The position numbers were made by a program, and so were the translations under genes. Of a stretch of 64,000 bases of DNA, positions 34,329-41,803 are shown piece after piece. Source of the stretch: UBA3871 sp041797745. Lineage in GTDB: Bacteria > Bacillota > Clostridia > Peptostreptococcales > Anaerovoracaceae. Where the stretch lies: contig JBHBZU010000047.1 of the NCBI GenBank assembly GCA_041797745.1, forward strand, positions 62,001 through 126,000, read 5' to 3'. Below the pieces are notes generated by a model. The model did not search any database. It was not told the DNA's origin and saw only the letters and a program-made list of their open reading frames with translations. How positions within the stretch are numbered: the stretch's first letter is position 1; every line of letters starts with the position of its first letter.

Positions 34329-34946
34329 ATGAACAATAAAACAAGATTTTGGGATTGTTCGGCAAGCATTTATGACATATTCGTCAATATAATCAATGCA
34401 AGAACGCATAAAGCCTTACGAGAAAAGATGGCAACATTTTTTGAGCCGGAGGATATTGTTTTGGAATGTGCTTGCGGTACAGGTATGCTTACGGAAGTTA
34501 TTGCACCGAGGTGCCGTGAATTAATTGCTACGGATTTTTCTGAAAGAATGCTGGAAAAAGCAGAGAAAAAATGTAAAAATCATAACAACATCAGCTTTAA
34601 GCTTGCTGATATTTCAAGTCTTGGATTCAAAAATGCTACTTTTGATAAAGTGGTTGCCGGAAATGTTATTCACCTGTTAAAAGACCCCAATGAAGCGTTA
34701 AAAGAGCTTGATCGAGTTTGCAAGCCGAAAGGCAAAATTGTTATTCCAACTTATATAAACAAACAATCCAATAAAAAAGAAAATCAGTTTGCAAAAATAA
34801 TCGAAAAATTCGGGGCAGGGTTTCAAGAAAAATTTACCTTTTCGTCCTACCGGAAGTTTTTTACGAATGCCGGTTACGTCGACGTGCAGTATATAAGGGT
34901 AGAGGGATTTATCCCTTGCTCGATAGCGATAATTAGTAAGAAGTAA
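34329..34946 (+). CDS. Class I SAM-dependent methyltransferase
   Basis: 205 residues. SAM motif I LECACGTGMLTEVI (about residues 38-51), acidic loop IATDFSERMLEKAEKK, motif III-like LADISSLGFKNATFDKVVAGNVIHLLKDPNEAL, then a UbiE/MenG-like C-terminal half. AGAGGAAAGG precedes the ATG. It lies 49 bp after the P-type ATPase with no terminator between, so it belongs to the same operon. Substrate unknown. A role in metal-linked lipid or metalloid methylation is only a guess; there is no arsenic-methyltransferase Cys triad. Confidence 0.75.
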   Translation: MNNKTRFWDCSASIYDIFVNIINARTHKALREKMATFFEPEDIVLECACGTGMLTEVIAPRCRELIATDFSERMLEKAEKKCKNHNNISFKLADISSLGFKNATFDKVVAGNVIHLLKDPNEALKELDRVCKPKGKIVIPTYINKQSNKKENQFAKIIEKFGAGFQEKFTFSSYRKFFTNAGYVDVQYIRVEGFIPCSIAIISKK

Positions 34947-35036
34947 CGGTGAAAAGAACGGTTGCAGGAAAAAGTAAGAAAAGAACCTTACGGAAGTAAT
35001 AACGTAACAACCACATTGTTATAAAACCGGCAATAT

Positions 35037-35064
35037 AAAAAGCGGAGGGCTTCCTCCGCTTTTT
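35037..35064. terminator. Bidirectional terminator
   Basis: AAAAAGCGGAGG pairs perfectly with CCTCCGCTTTTT around GCTT. The symmetric A and T flanks serve both the methyltransferase gene and the convergent transglycosylase gene. Confidence 0.85.
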
Positions 35065-35125
35065 ACGTTATTTCTTTTATGCTACTTATTAGTGTCTTCT
35101 TTTTTTGTCTTACTTATGCAGGATG

Positions 35126-36205
35126 TTATTTGGTAACATAGCCGCAATCGCTCAGATACAGGTTGATACCGTTATAAGAATCTAGTATACGCTTTGCATA
35201 AGCGGTGGAGTATGAGCCTCGGTTCACTTTAGCGGAACCCTGGTTATAGGCGGATAAGCCTTTAGTCCAGTCACCATTATAGGCATTGATACGTTCACTG
35301 ATGTACATCGCACCAAAGCTTATATTAATGTAAGGATCGTACAGATCGTTGGTTGTTAATCCATATCTGGCAGCGGTTGAGGGAAGTATTTGCATCATTC
35401 CGATAGGTCTGCTACCTGATCCTGAGAAAGGATTGAATGAGCTTTCTCGTCTAGCCATTGCCATAAGGAGCAGCTCGTCAGTTTTATAAACATCGGATGC
35501 TCGTTGGAAATAGAAAACAATATTTTGTGAAATAGATACTCCCAAGTTTGAATTATACTTTAACATATAATTAACCAAGCCCTTGTTTCTGTTGGACTCA
35601 GTGCTGTCCCAATAGTTTGTTGCAGCTATACTTGAATCTGTACTTACGCATACGCCGTAATATGGGTCAAAAAAAATGTCCCAATTAAATATTTTGCTGT
35701 CCTTGAAAAGCTTCAGAGGTACATAGGCAAAAGAGCCTGCCTTGAGTAAAGGCGTTTTACCGTCTAAAACTATTTCTTCTACAACAGTATCGCTGGGCAC
35801 ATCAAACATGTCTCCAACGACGGTTTGTGTTTCAGCTGAAATAGCTGAAACTTCCGGGTTCTCAACAACTTCAACAATAGTGGGTTGTTTGTTGTTTTTT
35901 TCCCAGTTTGAACTGATATTTTTCTTTGTCGAATCAGTTTTCAGCAGTTTTAATGTGTGGCTGTCCCAATCAACAGTTGCGGAAAAACCGCAAATCTCGC
36001 CCATTTCTGGGGTGAGTGGAATATACATACTGTTACCATACAGGAAGAAAGGAAATTGCAGATTGTAGTTAACAATTTCTTCTCCGTTGATAACGATATG
36101 TTTTACAAAAAAATCACCTTGAACGTTTTCGTCAGCATAAATAGAAATAGATGAGAAAAGTACCATGAGCAAGGTAAGCCACACAAGAATAAGCTTCTTT
36201 GTCAT
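35126..36205 (-). CDS. Exported lytic transglycosylase with stalk (amine oxidase N-terminal-like) domain
   Basis: 359 residues. Signal peptide MTKKLILVWLTLLMVLFSSISIYA. The next ~160 residues hold two copies of the wall/stalk domain first named from copper amine oxidases (YIPLTPEMGEICGFSATVDWDSHTLKLL and YVPLKLFKDSKIFNWDIFFDPYYGVCVST). The C-terminal SLT domain has the catalytic Glu254 in ARRESSFNP, then GMMQILPSTAARYG, ISFGAMYISERINAY and LSAYNQGSAKV. It should cleave peptidoglycan outside the membrane. GAGGAG precedes the ATG. Transcribed from a near-perfect promoter at 36271-36299; monocistronic. Confidence 0.88.
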   Translation of the reverse strand: MTKKLILVWLTLLMVLFSSISIYADENVQGDFFVKHIVINGEEIVNYNLQFPFFLYGNSMYIPLTPEMGEICGFSATVDWDSHTLKLLKTDSTKKNISSNWEKNNKQPTIVEVVENPEVSAISAETQTVVGDMFDVPSDTVVEEIVLDGKTPLLKAGSFAYVPLKLFKDSKIFNWDIFFDPYYGVCVSTDSSIAATNYWDSTESNRNKGLVNYMLKYNSNLGVSISQNIVFYFQRASDVYKTDELLLMAMARRESSFNPFSGSGSRPIGMMQILPSTAARYGLTTNDLYDPYINISFGAMYISERINAYNGDWTKGLSAYNQGSAKVNRGSYSTAYAKRILDSYNGINLYLSDCGYVTK

Positions 36206-36270
36206 ATTCAGTTTCTCCTCTCTTTCTGCTCTTTATGGAAATATTAGTAGTTATCCACAAAGACTTGTGT

Positions 36271-36299
36271 ATTATAGCACAGGAAAAAAGGTTTGTCAA
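36271..36299 (-). promoter_or_regulatory. SigmaA promoter of transglycosylase, minus strand
   Basis: On the minus strand, TTGACA (36294-36299), a 17-bp spacer and TATAAT (36271-36276) with an extended -10 TGC. The leader is about 60 nt. Confidence 0.85.
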
Positions 36300-36453
36300 A
36301 AAATCCACAGAATATAGGCGAAAACCGGCAATTTCAAGGGTTACAGGCGTTTGCTCCTGTGCATTATTTTTGAGAATTAATTACTTTTTAATTTATTTCT
36401 TTGGATGTAGATTGGCTATAAACCCTTAAATATCAACAGTTAAGCAGAGTTAT

Positions 36454-36482
36454 TTGATTTTACGACCTTAATATGCTAAAAT
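36454..36482 (+). promoter_or_regulatory. SigmaA promoter of DMT permease
   Basis: TTGATT (36454-36459), a 17-bp spacer, TAAAAT (36477-36482), again with an extended -10 TGC. The divergent 323-bp spacer (36206-36528) shows nothing else. Confidence 0.6.
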
Positions 36483-36528
36483 ATTTTCTGTGGCTTTAAG
36501 GCTTTTTAAGACCATAAGAAAGGACTAA

Positions 36529-37440
36529 ATGGCGAATATGTCTAACGAAGCAAATCCTAAAAAATATGTTAAATTCAACATATTTCAGAAGAATGCACGT
36601 ATCGTGGCAATTCTTGCAGTTGCCATGGGCGCCACTTCCGGAGTTTTAGGAAAAATGATAACTGCCTCATCTATGGCTATCGGTTTTTATCGTCTGACTT
36701 TCACATTGCCTTTCTTCGCAATACCCATATTGTTGCGACATCGGGAAGACTTAAAGGCTTTAAATTTCCGCGATTTTATAGGATGTGCATTGGCAGGGTT
36801 TTTTCTCTTTGCACACTTCTTTTCTTGGTTCAATGCCGTAAAGATGACCAACATTGCCACTGCCGTTGTTCTTCAATCACTGCACCCTTTAGTAGTATTG
36901 TCGGTGACAGTGTTAATATTCAAAAGTCGTGTTAGCGGTAAAGCGATAATGGGTATTTGTATTGCCCTAATCGGTGCTGCCATTATGACGGGTCTGGATT
37001 TGTCAGGTGGCAGAGCCCTTGACGGTGATGTTTTCGCTATCCTTACCGGATTGTTTTACGGCTTATACTTTTGTGTTGGCAATGTCATGAGGAAACGAAT
37101 GCCTGCCGGTACATATGTGTTATTGGTGTTTTTCTGCTGCTGGCTTTGTTTTGGCTGCGGAATGATTGTTACGGGAACATCCTTTGGAGGATATCCGATT
37201 ACAGATTACTTTTGGCTTATAGCTATGGCTTTGTTATGCCAAATCGGTGCCCATGCGGTATTTAACTGGGTACTTGGGTATGTTACGCCGCTGTTTCTTT
37301 CAACTTGGGGGAATGCGGAGGTTGTAATTTCCATGCTACTTGCGTTGCTGTTCCTTGGGGAAATTCCAACATTGTTGCAATGTGGCGGAACGGTAATTAC
37401 TATATGCGGTTTGCTACTGTATAACTATAACGAAAACTAA
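36529..37440 (+). CDS. EamA-family (DMT superfamily) permease
   Basis: 303 residues with about ten membrane segments arranged as two EamA halves (IVAILAVAMGATSGVLGKM... and FAILTGLFYGLYFCVGNV...). The second half ends in the typical FLSTWGNAEVVISMLLALLFLGEIPTLLQCGGTVITICGLLLY. Members export amino acids or other metabolites; the substrate is not predictable. GAAAGGAC precedes the ATG. scpA follows 17 bp downstream, so it may be co-transcribed with the chromosome segregation genes. Confidence 0.85.
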   Translation: MANMSNEANPKKYVKFNIFQKNARIVAILAVAMGATSGVLGKMITASSMAIGFYRLTFTLPFFAIPILLRHREDLKALNFRDFIGCALAGFFLFAHFFSWFNAVKMTNIATAVVLQSLHPLVVLSVTVLIFKSRVSGKAIMGICIALIGAAIMTGLDLSGGRALDGDVFAILTGLFYGLYFCVGNVMRKRMPAGTYVLLVFFCCWLCFGCGMIVTGTSFGGYPITDYFWLIAMALLCQIGAHAVFNWVLGYVTPLFLSTWGNAEVVISMLLALLFLGEIPTLLQCGGTVITICGLLLYNYNEN

Positions 37441-37457
37441 TTTAGCGGAGGTTCACT

Positions 37458-38282
37458 TTGAGTTACAAAGTAAAACTGGATGTGTTTGAGGGTCCTTTCG
37501 ACCTGCTCGTCTATCTGATTGAAAATGCACAAATGAATATATATGACATTCAGGTGGCTGAGATTACTGACCAGTACCTCGAATATTTATCTGATATGAA
37601 AGAGCTTGATGTGGCGGTTGCCACCGAGTTCATGGTTTTGGCGGCAGAACTTATTGAGATTAAGTCAAAACTCCTTATTCCGCGCATTTCGCTGGAAACT
37701 GGGGAGATAGAGGAAGATGACCCTCGTTTAGAACTGGTAGAGCGTATTTTGGAATACAAACGCTTTAAGAAAGCCGCGGATATTTTGCAGGAAGCGGAAG
37801 AAGAGGGGCTTCTTATTTACGAAAAACCAAAGGAAGACATAAGCGCGTATTTGGACAATCCTGATGAATTTTTCCATATGGATATCAATCAGTTTGTAAA
37901 TGCGTTCAATCTTTTCTTGCACAAGAAGCATAAAATTGCCGAGGTTAAGAAAAGATATCAACGAATTGAGCGAGAAAAAACTACTATTGAGCAGCGTATA
38001 GCTTATATCAAGAATTTTTTCACAGGAGCTATAAAGCGTCGCAAAATTACTTTCAGCGAGCTTATTAACGATAAGCCGGATCGCTATACCAAAGTGGTTA
38101 CTTTCGCTTCACTTTTAGAGATGGCGAAATCCAAGCTGGTAACTTTTGAACAACCGAAACTTTACGGAGAAATTACCGTAATTAAACAAGAACCGGAAGA
38201 TAATCTTGTACCGGAAAACGAACGGGAAATAGGTATAAATGAACTCATCGGCAAGACCGCTTGGGAGGTAGAAAATGAGTAG
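37458..38282 (+). CDS. scpA: Segregation and condensation protein A
   Basis: 274 residues. The kleisin subunit that bridges SMC heads in the bacterial condensin. The N-terminal VKLDVFEGPFDLLVYLIENAQMNIYDIQVAEITDQYLEYL is the SMC-neck-binding helical region, and the C-terminal winged helix includes FSELINDKPDRYTKVVTFASLLEMAK. The start is TTG, 7 bp after GCGGAGG, with no better start nearby. Overlaps scpB by 8 bp. Confidence 0.95.
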   Translation: MSYKVKLDVFEGPFDLLVYLIENAQMNIYDIQVAEITDQYLEYLSDMKELDVAVATEFMVLAAELIEIKSKLLIPRISLETGEIEEDDPRLELVERILEYKRFKKAADILQEAEEEGLLIYEKPKEDISAYLDNPDEFFHMDINQFVNAFNLFLHKKHKIAEVKKRYQRIEREKTTIEQRIAYIKNFFTGAIKRRKITFSELINDKPDRYTKVVTFASLLEMAKSKLVTFEQPKLYGEITVIKQEPEDNLVPENEREIGINELIGKTAWEVENE

Positions 38283-38946
38283 TAAGAAAAGTATCAAGTC
38301 GGCTTTTGAATCTATGCTTTTCACATGGGGAGAGCCCTTGGATGTGAAGATGGCTGCTGACGTTGTAAATATTAATTGGAAAGAAGCCTACGACTATTTT
38401 AAGGAACTTCAAGACGAGTACGAACAGGAATGTCGAGGTATTCGCATTCGTGAGATTAACAAATGTTTTCAGTTAGTCACTGATCCTGAAAATTCCGACT
38501 ACATTCAAAGACTTTGCACGCCGGTAAAGCACAAGAGATTGTCTCAATCTGCGCTGGAGGTGCTGGCAATTGTCGCTTACAAACAGCCGGTTACCAAGGG
38601 CGAAATTGAATCCATCAGAGGTATCAAGTGCGACAGGGTGATTGAGGGTTTGGAGCAAAAGGGGCTGATTGCAGAGATTGGTCGAAGCAATGCCATAGGT
38701 AGACCTATTCTCTACGGCACCACCAATGCGTTTTTGAAGAATTTCGGCTTCCGAACCTTAAAAGATCTTCCGGAGATTGACGATATCGAGAATGCTATCA
38801 CAGCGCCGGATGCTGATGTGGACGAAGTTACCGCAGGACAGATTTCTCTTTTCGGAATGGAAGAAGAGGGAGTGGCGGAAACGTCTGCCGATGATGACTC
38901 CGTAGGTGAAGTGGCTAAGGAAGAAGCGGAGGGCGCTTTATTGTAA
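38275..38946 (+). CDS. scpB: Segregation and condensation protein B
   Basis: 223 residues. Two winged helices (KSAFESMLFTWGEPLDVKMAADVVN and LSQSALEVLAIVAYKQPVTKGEIESIRGIKCDRVIEGLEQKGLIAEIGR) that pair with ScpA in the SMC complex. Followed by an acidic, disordered C-terminal tail of about 50 residues. GGGAGG lies 6 bp ahead of the ATG within scpA. Confidence 0.95.
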   Translation: MSSKKSIKSAFESMLFTWGEPLDVKMAADVVNINWKEAYDYFKELQDEYEQECRGIRIREINKCFQLVTDPENSDYIQRLCTPVKHKRLSQSALEVLAIVAYKQPVTKGEIESIRGIKCDRVIEGLEQKGLIAEIGRSNAIGRPILYGTTNAFLKNFGFRTLKDLPEIDDIENAITAPDADVDEVTAGQISLFGMEEEGVAETSADDDSVGEVAKEEAEGALL

Positions 38947-38977
38947 ATAAGGTATCTGCATGGAAAGGGGAAAGAGT

Positions 38978-40105
38978 ATGGGCGATTCAGCTTCAAGATG
39001 GCAGAAAGAGGAAAAGCTGACCGGGGACAATCAAAAAAAGACTATAAGCTACGAAAAGCACGCACAGGAATTGCAAGAGATGATTGATAGCATGGTAGAT
39101 GTTATGTCTTCTGCAATCGACGCCCTGACTCCTTTTAACGGGAACCACACTAGAAATATGTGCAGATATGCGGAAAATTTTTTAAGGTGGATGAACGGGC
39201 AGCTTGAAGAAAATAAAAATCCTAATAGCTCAATCAAAAACAGAAACCTCGGAAACCTTACTGCTTTTGAAAATTCTAAAAGGGATGGAACCTCTGAAAA
39301 TGCTAATGAATCGTCTAATTACGATGAACTGTTGGAGGCGGGATATCACTATACAGATGAAGAAGAAATACGTAGATTTATACTGGCAGTAAGATTACAT
39401 GATGTTGGGAAACTTGTAACTCCTTTGCCGGTTATGAATAAAAAAACCAGACTTGGCGGTTATGATGTTAGAGTGTTAGAAAGATTTAAACTCATTGGTG
39501 CCCTTGACAGAATCGCTTTTCTTGAAGGTCATATGGAAGAAAAAACCTACATTGATAGGAAAGAGGAGTTGGCGAGAGCCAAAGACTTTGTGGAGTCGGT
39601 GGATGGAATCTGTGAGCTGCCAAAAGGAGCCCTTGAATATATAAAGAAGCTGGCGAAGTTAACCTATTTAGACGAGAACGGTGAAACTTTGTGCTGGCTG
39701 GATCCTTTTGAGGTTAAAAAATTGTCCATCAGCAGTGGGACTCTTACCGCAGAAGAGAGACATGCCATGGAAAAGCATGTGAAGTATACGGCGAAACTTT
39801 TGTCGCAGATGAAGTTTCCGGAGGCTGATTGGGAAGTGCCTCTTTGGGCAGCAGACCACCATGAGCTTTTGGACGGTTCGGGTTATCCTGCGAAGAAAAA
39901 AGGCGATGAAATCGGCTGGCATGTGAGACTTTTGACTATTTTGGATGTGTTTGACGCATTAACGGCAAGGGACAGACCGTATAAAAAACCTACAGATATA
40001 GATAAGGCGTTGGAAATTTTGGAAGAAATGGTTCGAGAGGGCAAGATTGACGGGCAACTGATGGCTCTATTTAAAAAGAGTGAAGCATGGAAGACGAAAC
40101 GCTAA
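38978..40105 (+). CDS. HD-GYP-type metal-dependent phosphohydrolase
   Basis: 375 residues from the ATG at 38978. AAAGGGG (38964-38970) is 7 bp ahead of it; an earlier in-frame Met at 38960 lies inside that ribosome site. HD motif in VRLHDVGKLVTP; a second block reads DHHELLDGSGYPAKKKGDEIGWHVRLLTILDVFDALTARDRPYKK, the HD-GYP signature. Members hydrolyse cyclic di-GMP or other cyclic dinucleotides. A middle segment of about 100 residues between the two blocks is longer than usual. No sensor or receiver domain. It lies between scpB and rluB in one apparent operon. Confidence 0.85.
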   Translation: MGDSASRWQKEEKLTGDNQKKTISYEKHAQELQEMIDSMVDVMSSAIDALTPFNGNHTRNMCRYAENFLRWMNGQLEENKNPNSSIKNRNLGNLTAFENSKRDGTSENANESSNYDELLEAGYHYTDEEEIRRFILAVRLHDVGKLVTPLPVMNKKTRLGGYDVRVLERFKLIGALDRIAFLEGHMEEKTYIDRKEELARAKDFVESVDGICELPKGALEYIKKLAKLTYLDENGETLCWLDPFEVKKLSISSGTLTAEERHAMEKHVKYTAKLLSQMKFPEADWEVPLWAADHHELLDGSGYPAKKKGDEIGWHVRLLTILDVFDALTARDRPYKKPTDIDKALEILEEMVREGKIDGQLMALFKKSEAWKTKR

Positions 40106-40117
40106 TGGAGGAAATTC

Positions 40118-40822
40118 ATGAGACTTAATAAATATATCGCGCAGTCAGGGCTTACCAGTCGTCGCAAGGCAGATGAACTCATTGCCAATGGCAATGTAAA
40201 GGTCAACGGTGTAGTAGTCAAAGAAATGGGGGTTGAGGTGGCTCCCGATGACACGGTAGAAGTCAACGGCAGCCGCGTAAGCGTTGAGAATAAGTTGGTT
40301 TACTATATGCTCAACAAACCGGTGGGCTATGTTACCACCCTATCCGATGAACGAGATAGACCGATTGTCACAGACTTGTTAGGTGATGTCAATGAGAGAG
40401 TTTTTCCTGTTGGCAGGCTGGACTATAACACCAGCGGATTGCTGATTATGACAAATGACGGAGACTTGGCAAATAAGCTGGCACATCCGCGCCACCAAAT
40501 TTACAAAACCTACAGAGCGGAAGTGGCGGGGGCTCTTTCCGATGAAAGACTTGCTAAACTGCGTAAGGGCGTAGACATTGGGGGTTTTGTGACTTCACCT
40601 GCAAGGGTTAAGGTGATAAAACAGGCAAGAGGATATACATTGGTAGAAATTCAAATCCACGAGGGGAAAAATCGCCAAGTTCGTAAAATGTTCAGAGCCG
40701 TAGGCAACAGGGTGGTTAGCTTGCAGAGGGTTGCGGTGGGGGAAATCTATATAGGTCGTCTTATGGAGGGGCATTATAGAAAACTCACTCCTGATGAAGT
40801 AAAATACCTAAAGGAATGTTAA
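40118..40822 (+). CDS. rluB: RluB/RsuA-family rRNA pseudouridine synthase
   Basis: 234 residues. The N-terminal S4 RNA-binding domain (LNKYIAQSGLTSRRKADELIANGNVKVNG) is followed by the synthase domain with the catalytic Asp in GRLDYNTSGLLIMTNDGDLANKLAHP, then KTYRAEV and HEGKNRQVRKMFRAVG. Likely modifies 23S rRNA; the exact position cannot be assigned. GGAGGAA lies ahead of the ATG. The scpA-scpB-rluB grouping is common in Bacillota. Confidence 0.93.
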   Translation: MRLNKYIAQSGLTSRRKADELIANGNVKVNGVVVKEMGVEVAPDDTVEVNGSRVSVENKLVYYMLNKPVGYVTTLSDERDRPIVTDLLGDVNERVFPVGRLDYNTSGLLIMTNDGDLANKLAHPRHQIYKTYRAEVAGALSDERLAKLRKGVDIGGFVTSPARVKVIKQARGYTLVEIQIHEGKNRQVRKMFRAVGNRVVSLQRVAVGEIYIGRLMEGHYRKLTPDEVKYLKEC

Positions 40823-40923
40823 TTGCCAATAGCCGATATGAGCTGATATAGGTTGGTACGGGGATTATAAGCTAAAAAAATAGAAATATTGTGATAAATT
40901 TTAATAAGAAAATATCATTTAAA

Positions 40924-40960
40924 ATATCAAAAGGGCGTTACGTAAGCGCCCTTTTGATAT
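40924..40960. terminator. Bidirectional terminator between rluB and kal
   Basis: A 14-bp perfect stem, ATATCAAAAGGGCG with CGCCCTTTTGATAT, around a TTACGTAAG loop. The symmetric A/T flanks serve both convergent genes. Confidence 0.85.
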
Positions 40961-41000
40961 TTCTATTATGGTTGAAATGTTCAATAATGCTGATTGAATC

Positions 41001-41390
41001 TTACTTTCTCTTACACTCCTTTGGAGTTACGCAAGTTCCGGAAGCTCTGCAAACAACGATTGGTTCTTCAAGGAAGTCTGCGGCGGAAGCGCTGATATCC
41101 TTGCGGGAAACAACAACTTTACGAGCTTCAAACTTCATGTGTCTGGAAGTATTACCCATTTTGTCGATTTCGCCATAGGCTTCAATGTAGTCTCCTGCAT
41201 AAGTTGGAGCTAAAAATTCTACGCTGTCATATGCGCAGAAGAGACCCTCGTCACCGTCGCACTTAATGAGGAGTTCTGTAGCAACGTCTCCAAAAAGGTG
41301 AACCATATGTGCACCGTCAACGAGCTCGCCACCGTAATGTGCATCTTTGGCGGACATTCTTAATCTGATTGTTGATGTAATCTTTTCCAT
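41001..41390 (-). CDS. kal: 3-aminobutyryl-CoA ammonia lyase
   Basis: 129 residues, hot-dog fold. It eliminates ammonia from L-3-aminobutyryl-CoA to give crotonyl-CoA, a late step of lysine fermentation. The pattern MSAKDAHYGGELVDGA, FGDVATELLIKCDGDEGLF, YDSVEFLAPTYAGDYIEAYGEI and GNTSRHMKFEARKV matches the Kal/beta-alanyl-CoA ammonia lyase family along its full length. AAGGAG precedes the ATG. It is transcribed alone, away from the other lysine genes, from a sigma-54 promoter at 41464-41479. In known clusters kal lies next to kce; here no kce is present. Confidence 0.88.
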   Translation of the reverse strand: MEKITSTIRLRMSAKDAHYGGELVDGAHMVHLFGDVATELLIKCDGDEGLFCAYDSVEFLAPTYAGDYIEAYGEIDKMGNTSRHMKFEARKVVVSRKDISASAADFLEEPIVVCRASGTCVTPKECKRK

Positions 41391-41463
41391 TTTGTTTCTC
41401 CTTATAATTAAATCTGTTTAAATATGTTTTAAAACAATAACAATATTAATCGTAAATATATAT

Positions 41464-41479
41464 TGCAATTTCCGTGCCA
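41464..41479 (-). promoter_or_regulatory. Sigma-54 (-24/-12) promoter of kal
   Basis: Minus-strand reading is TGGCAC-GGAAA-TTGCA, an exact match to the -24/-12 consensus. The predicted start site is near 41453, giving a leader of about 62 nt to the kal ATG. Confidence 0.88.
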
Positions 41480-41507
41480 ATACTGTATCATTGGAAATAG
41501 TTAAAAA

Positions 41508-41527
41508 GCGAACCGTTTTCGGTTCGC
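41508..41527. promoter_or_regulatory. Operator A: palindrome GAACC-N6-GGTTC
   Basis: GCGAACCGTTTTCGGTTCGC is a perfect 8+8 palindrome. It is centred about 65 bp upstream of the predicted kal start site and lies between kal and the divergent activator gene. The same motif recurs twice before kdd. Confidence 0.75.
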
Positions 41528-41803
41528 AAAGTTCACAAAAAGGCTTTTTGTAGAAATAAACAGGCATAGTTAAAACTTTAACAAAAATCAAACGAAAATT
41601 AAACTGAAATCTAAAACAAAAAGCGAGAAACGATACGAAAAAGCCGTGAGAAATGGGCAAATAAAAAATAATTAAAAGTTTTGGGCTGCATATTTTAGGC
41701 TCTATATTAGAGTTATAAAAAGATAGAAGTTGGGAAACGCTATACTGATACAAATCGGGAAAGATGAGAATATATCAAAGTTGGAAAAATGGAGGGTGTA
41801 GTT

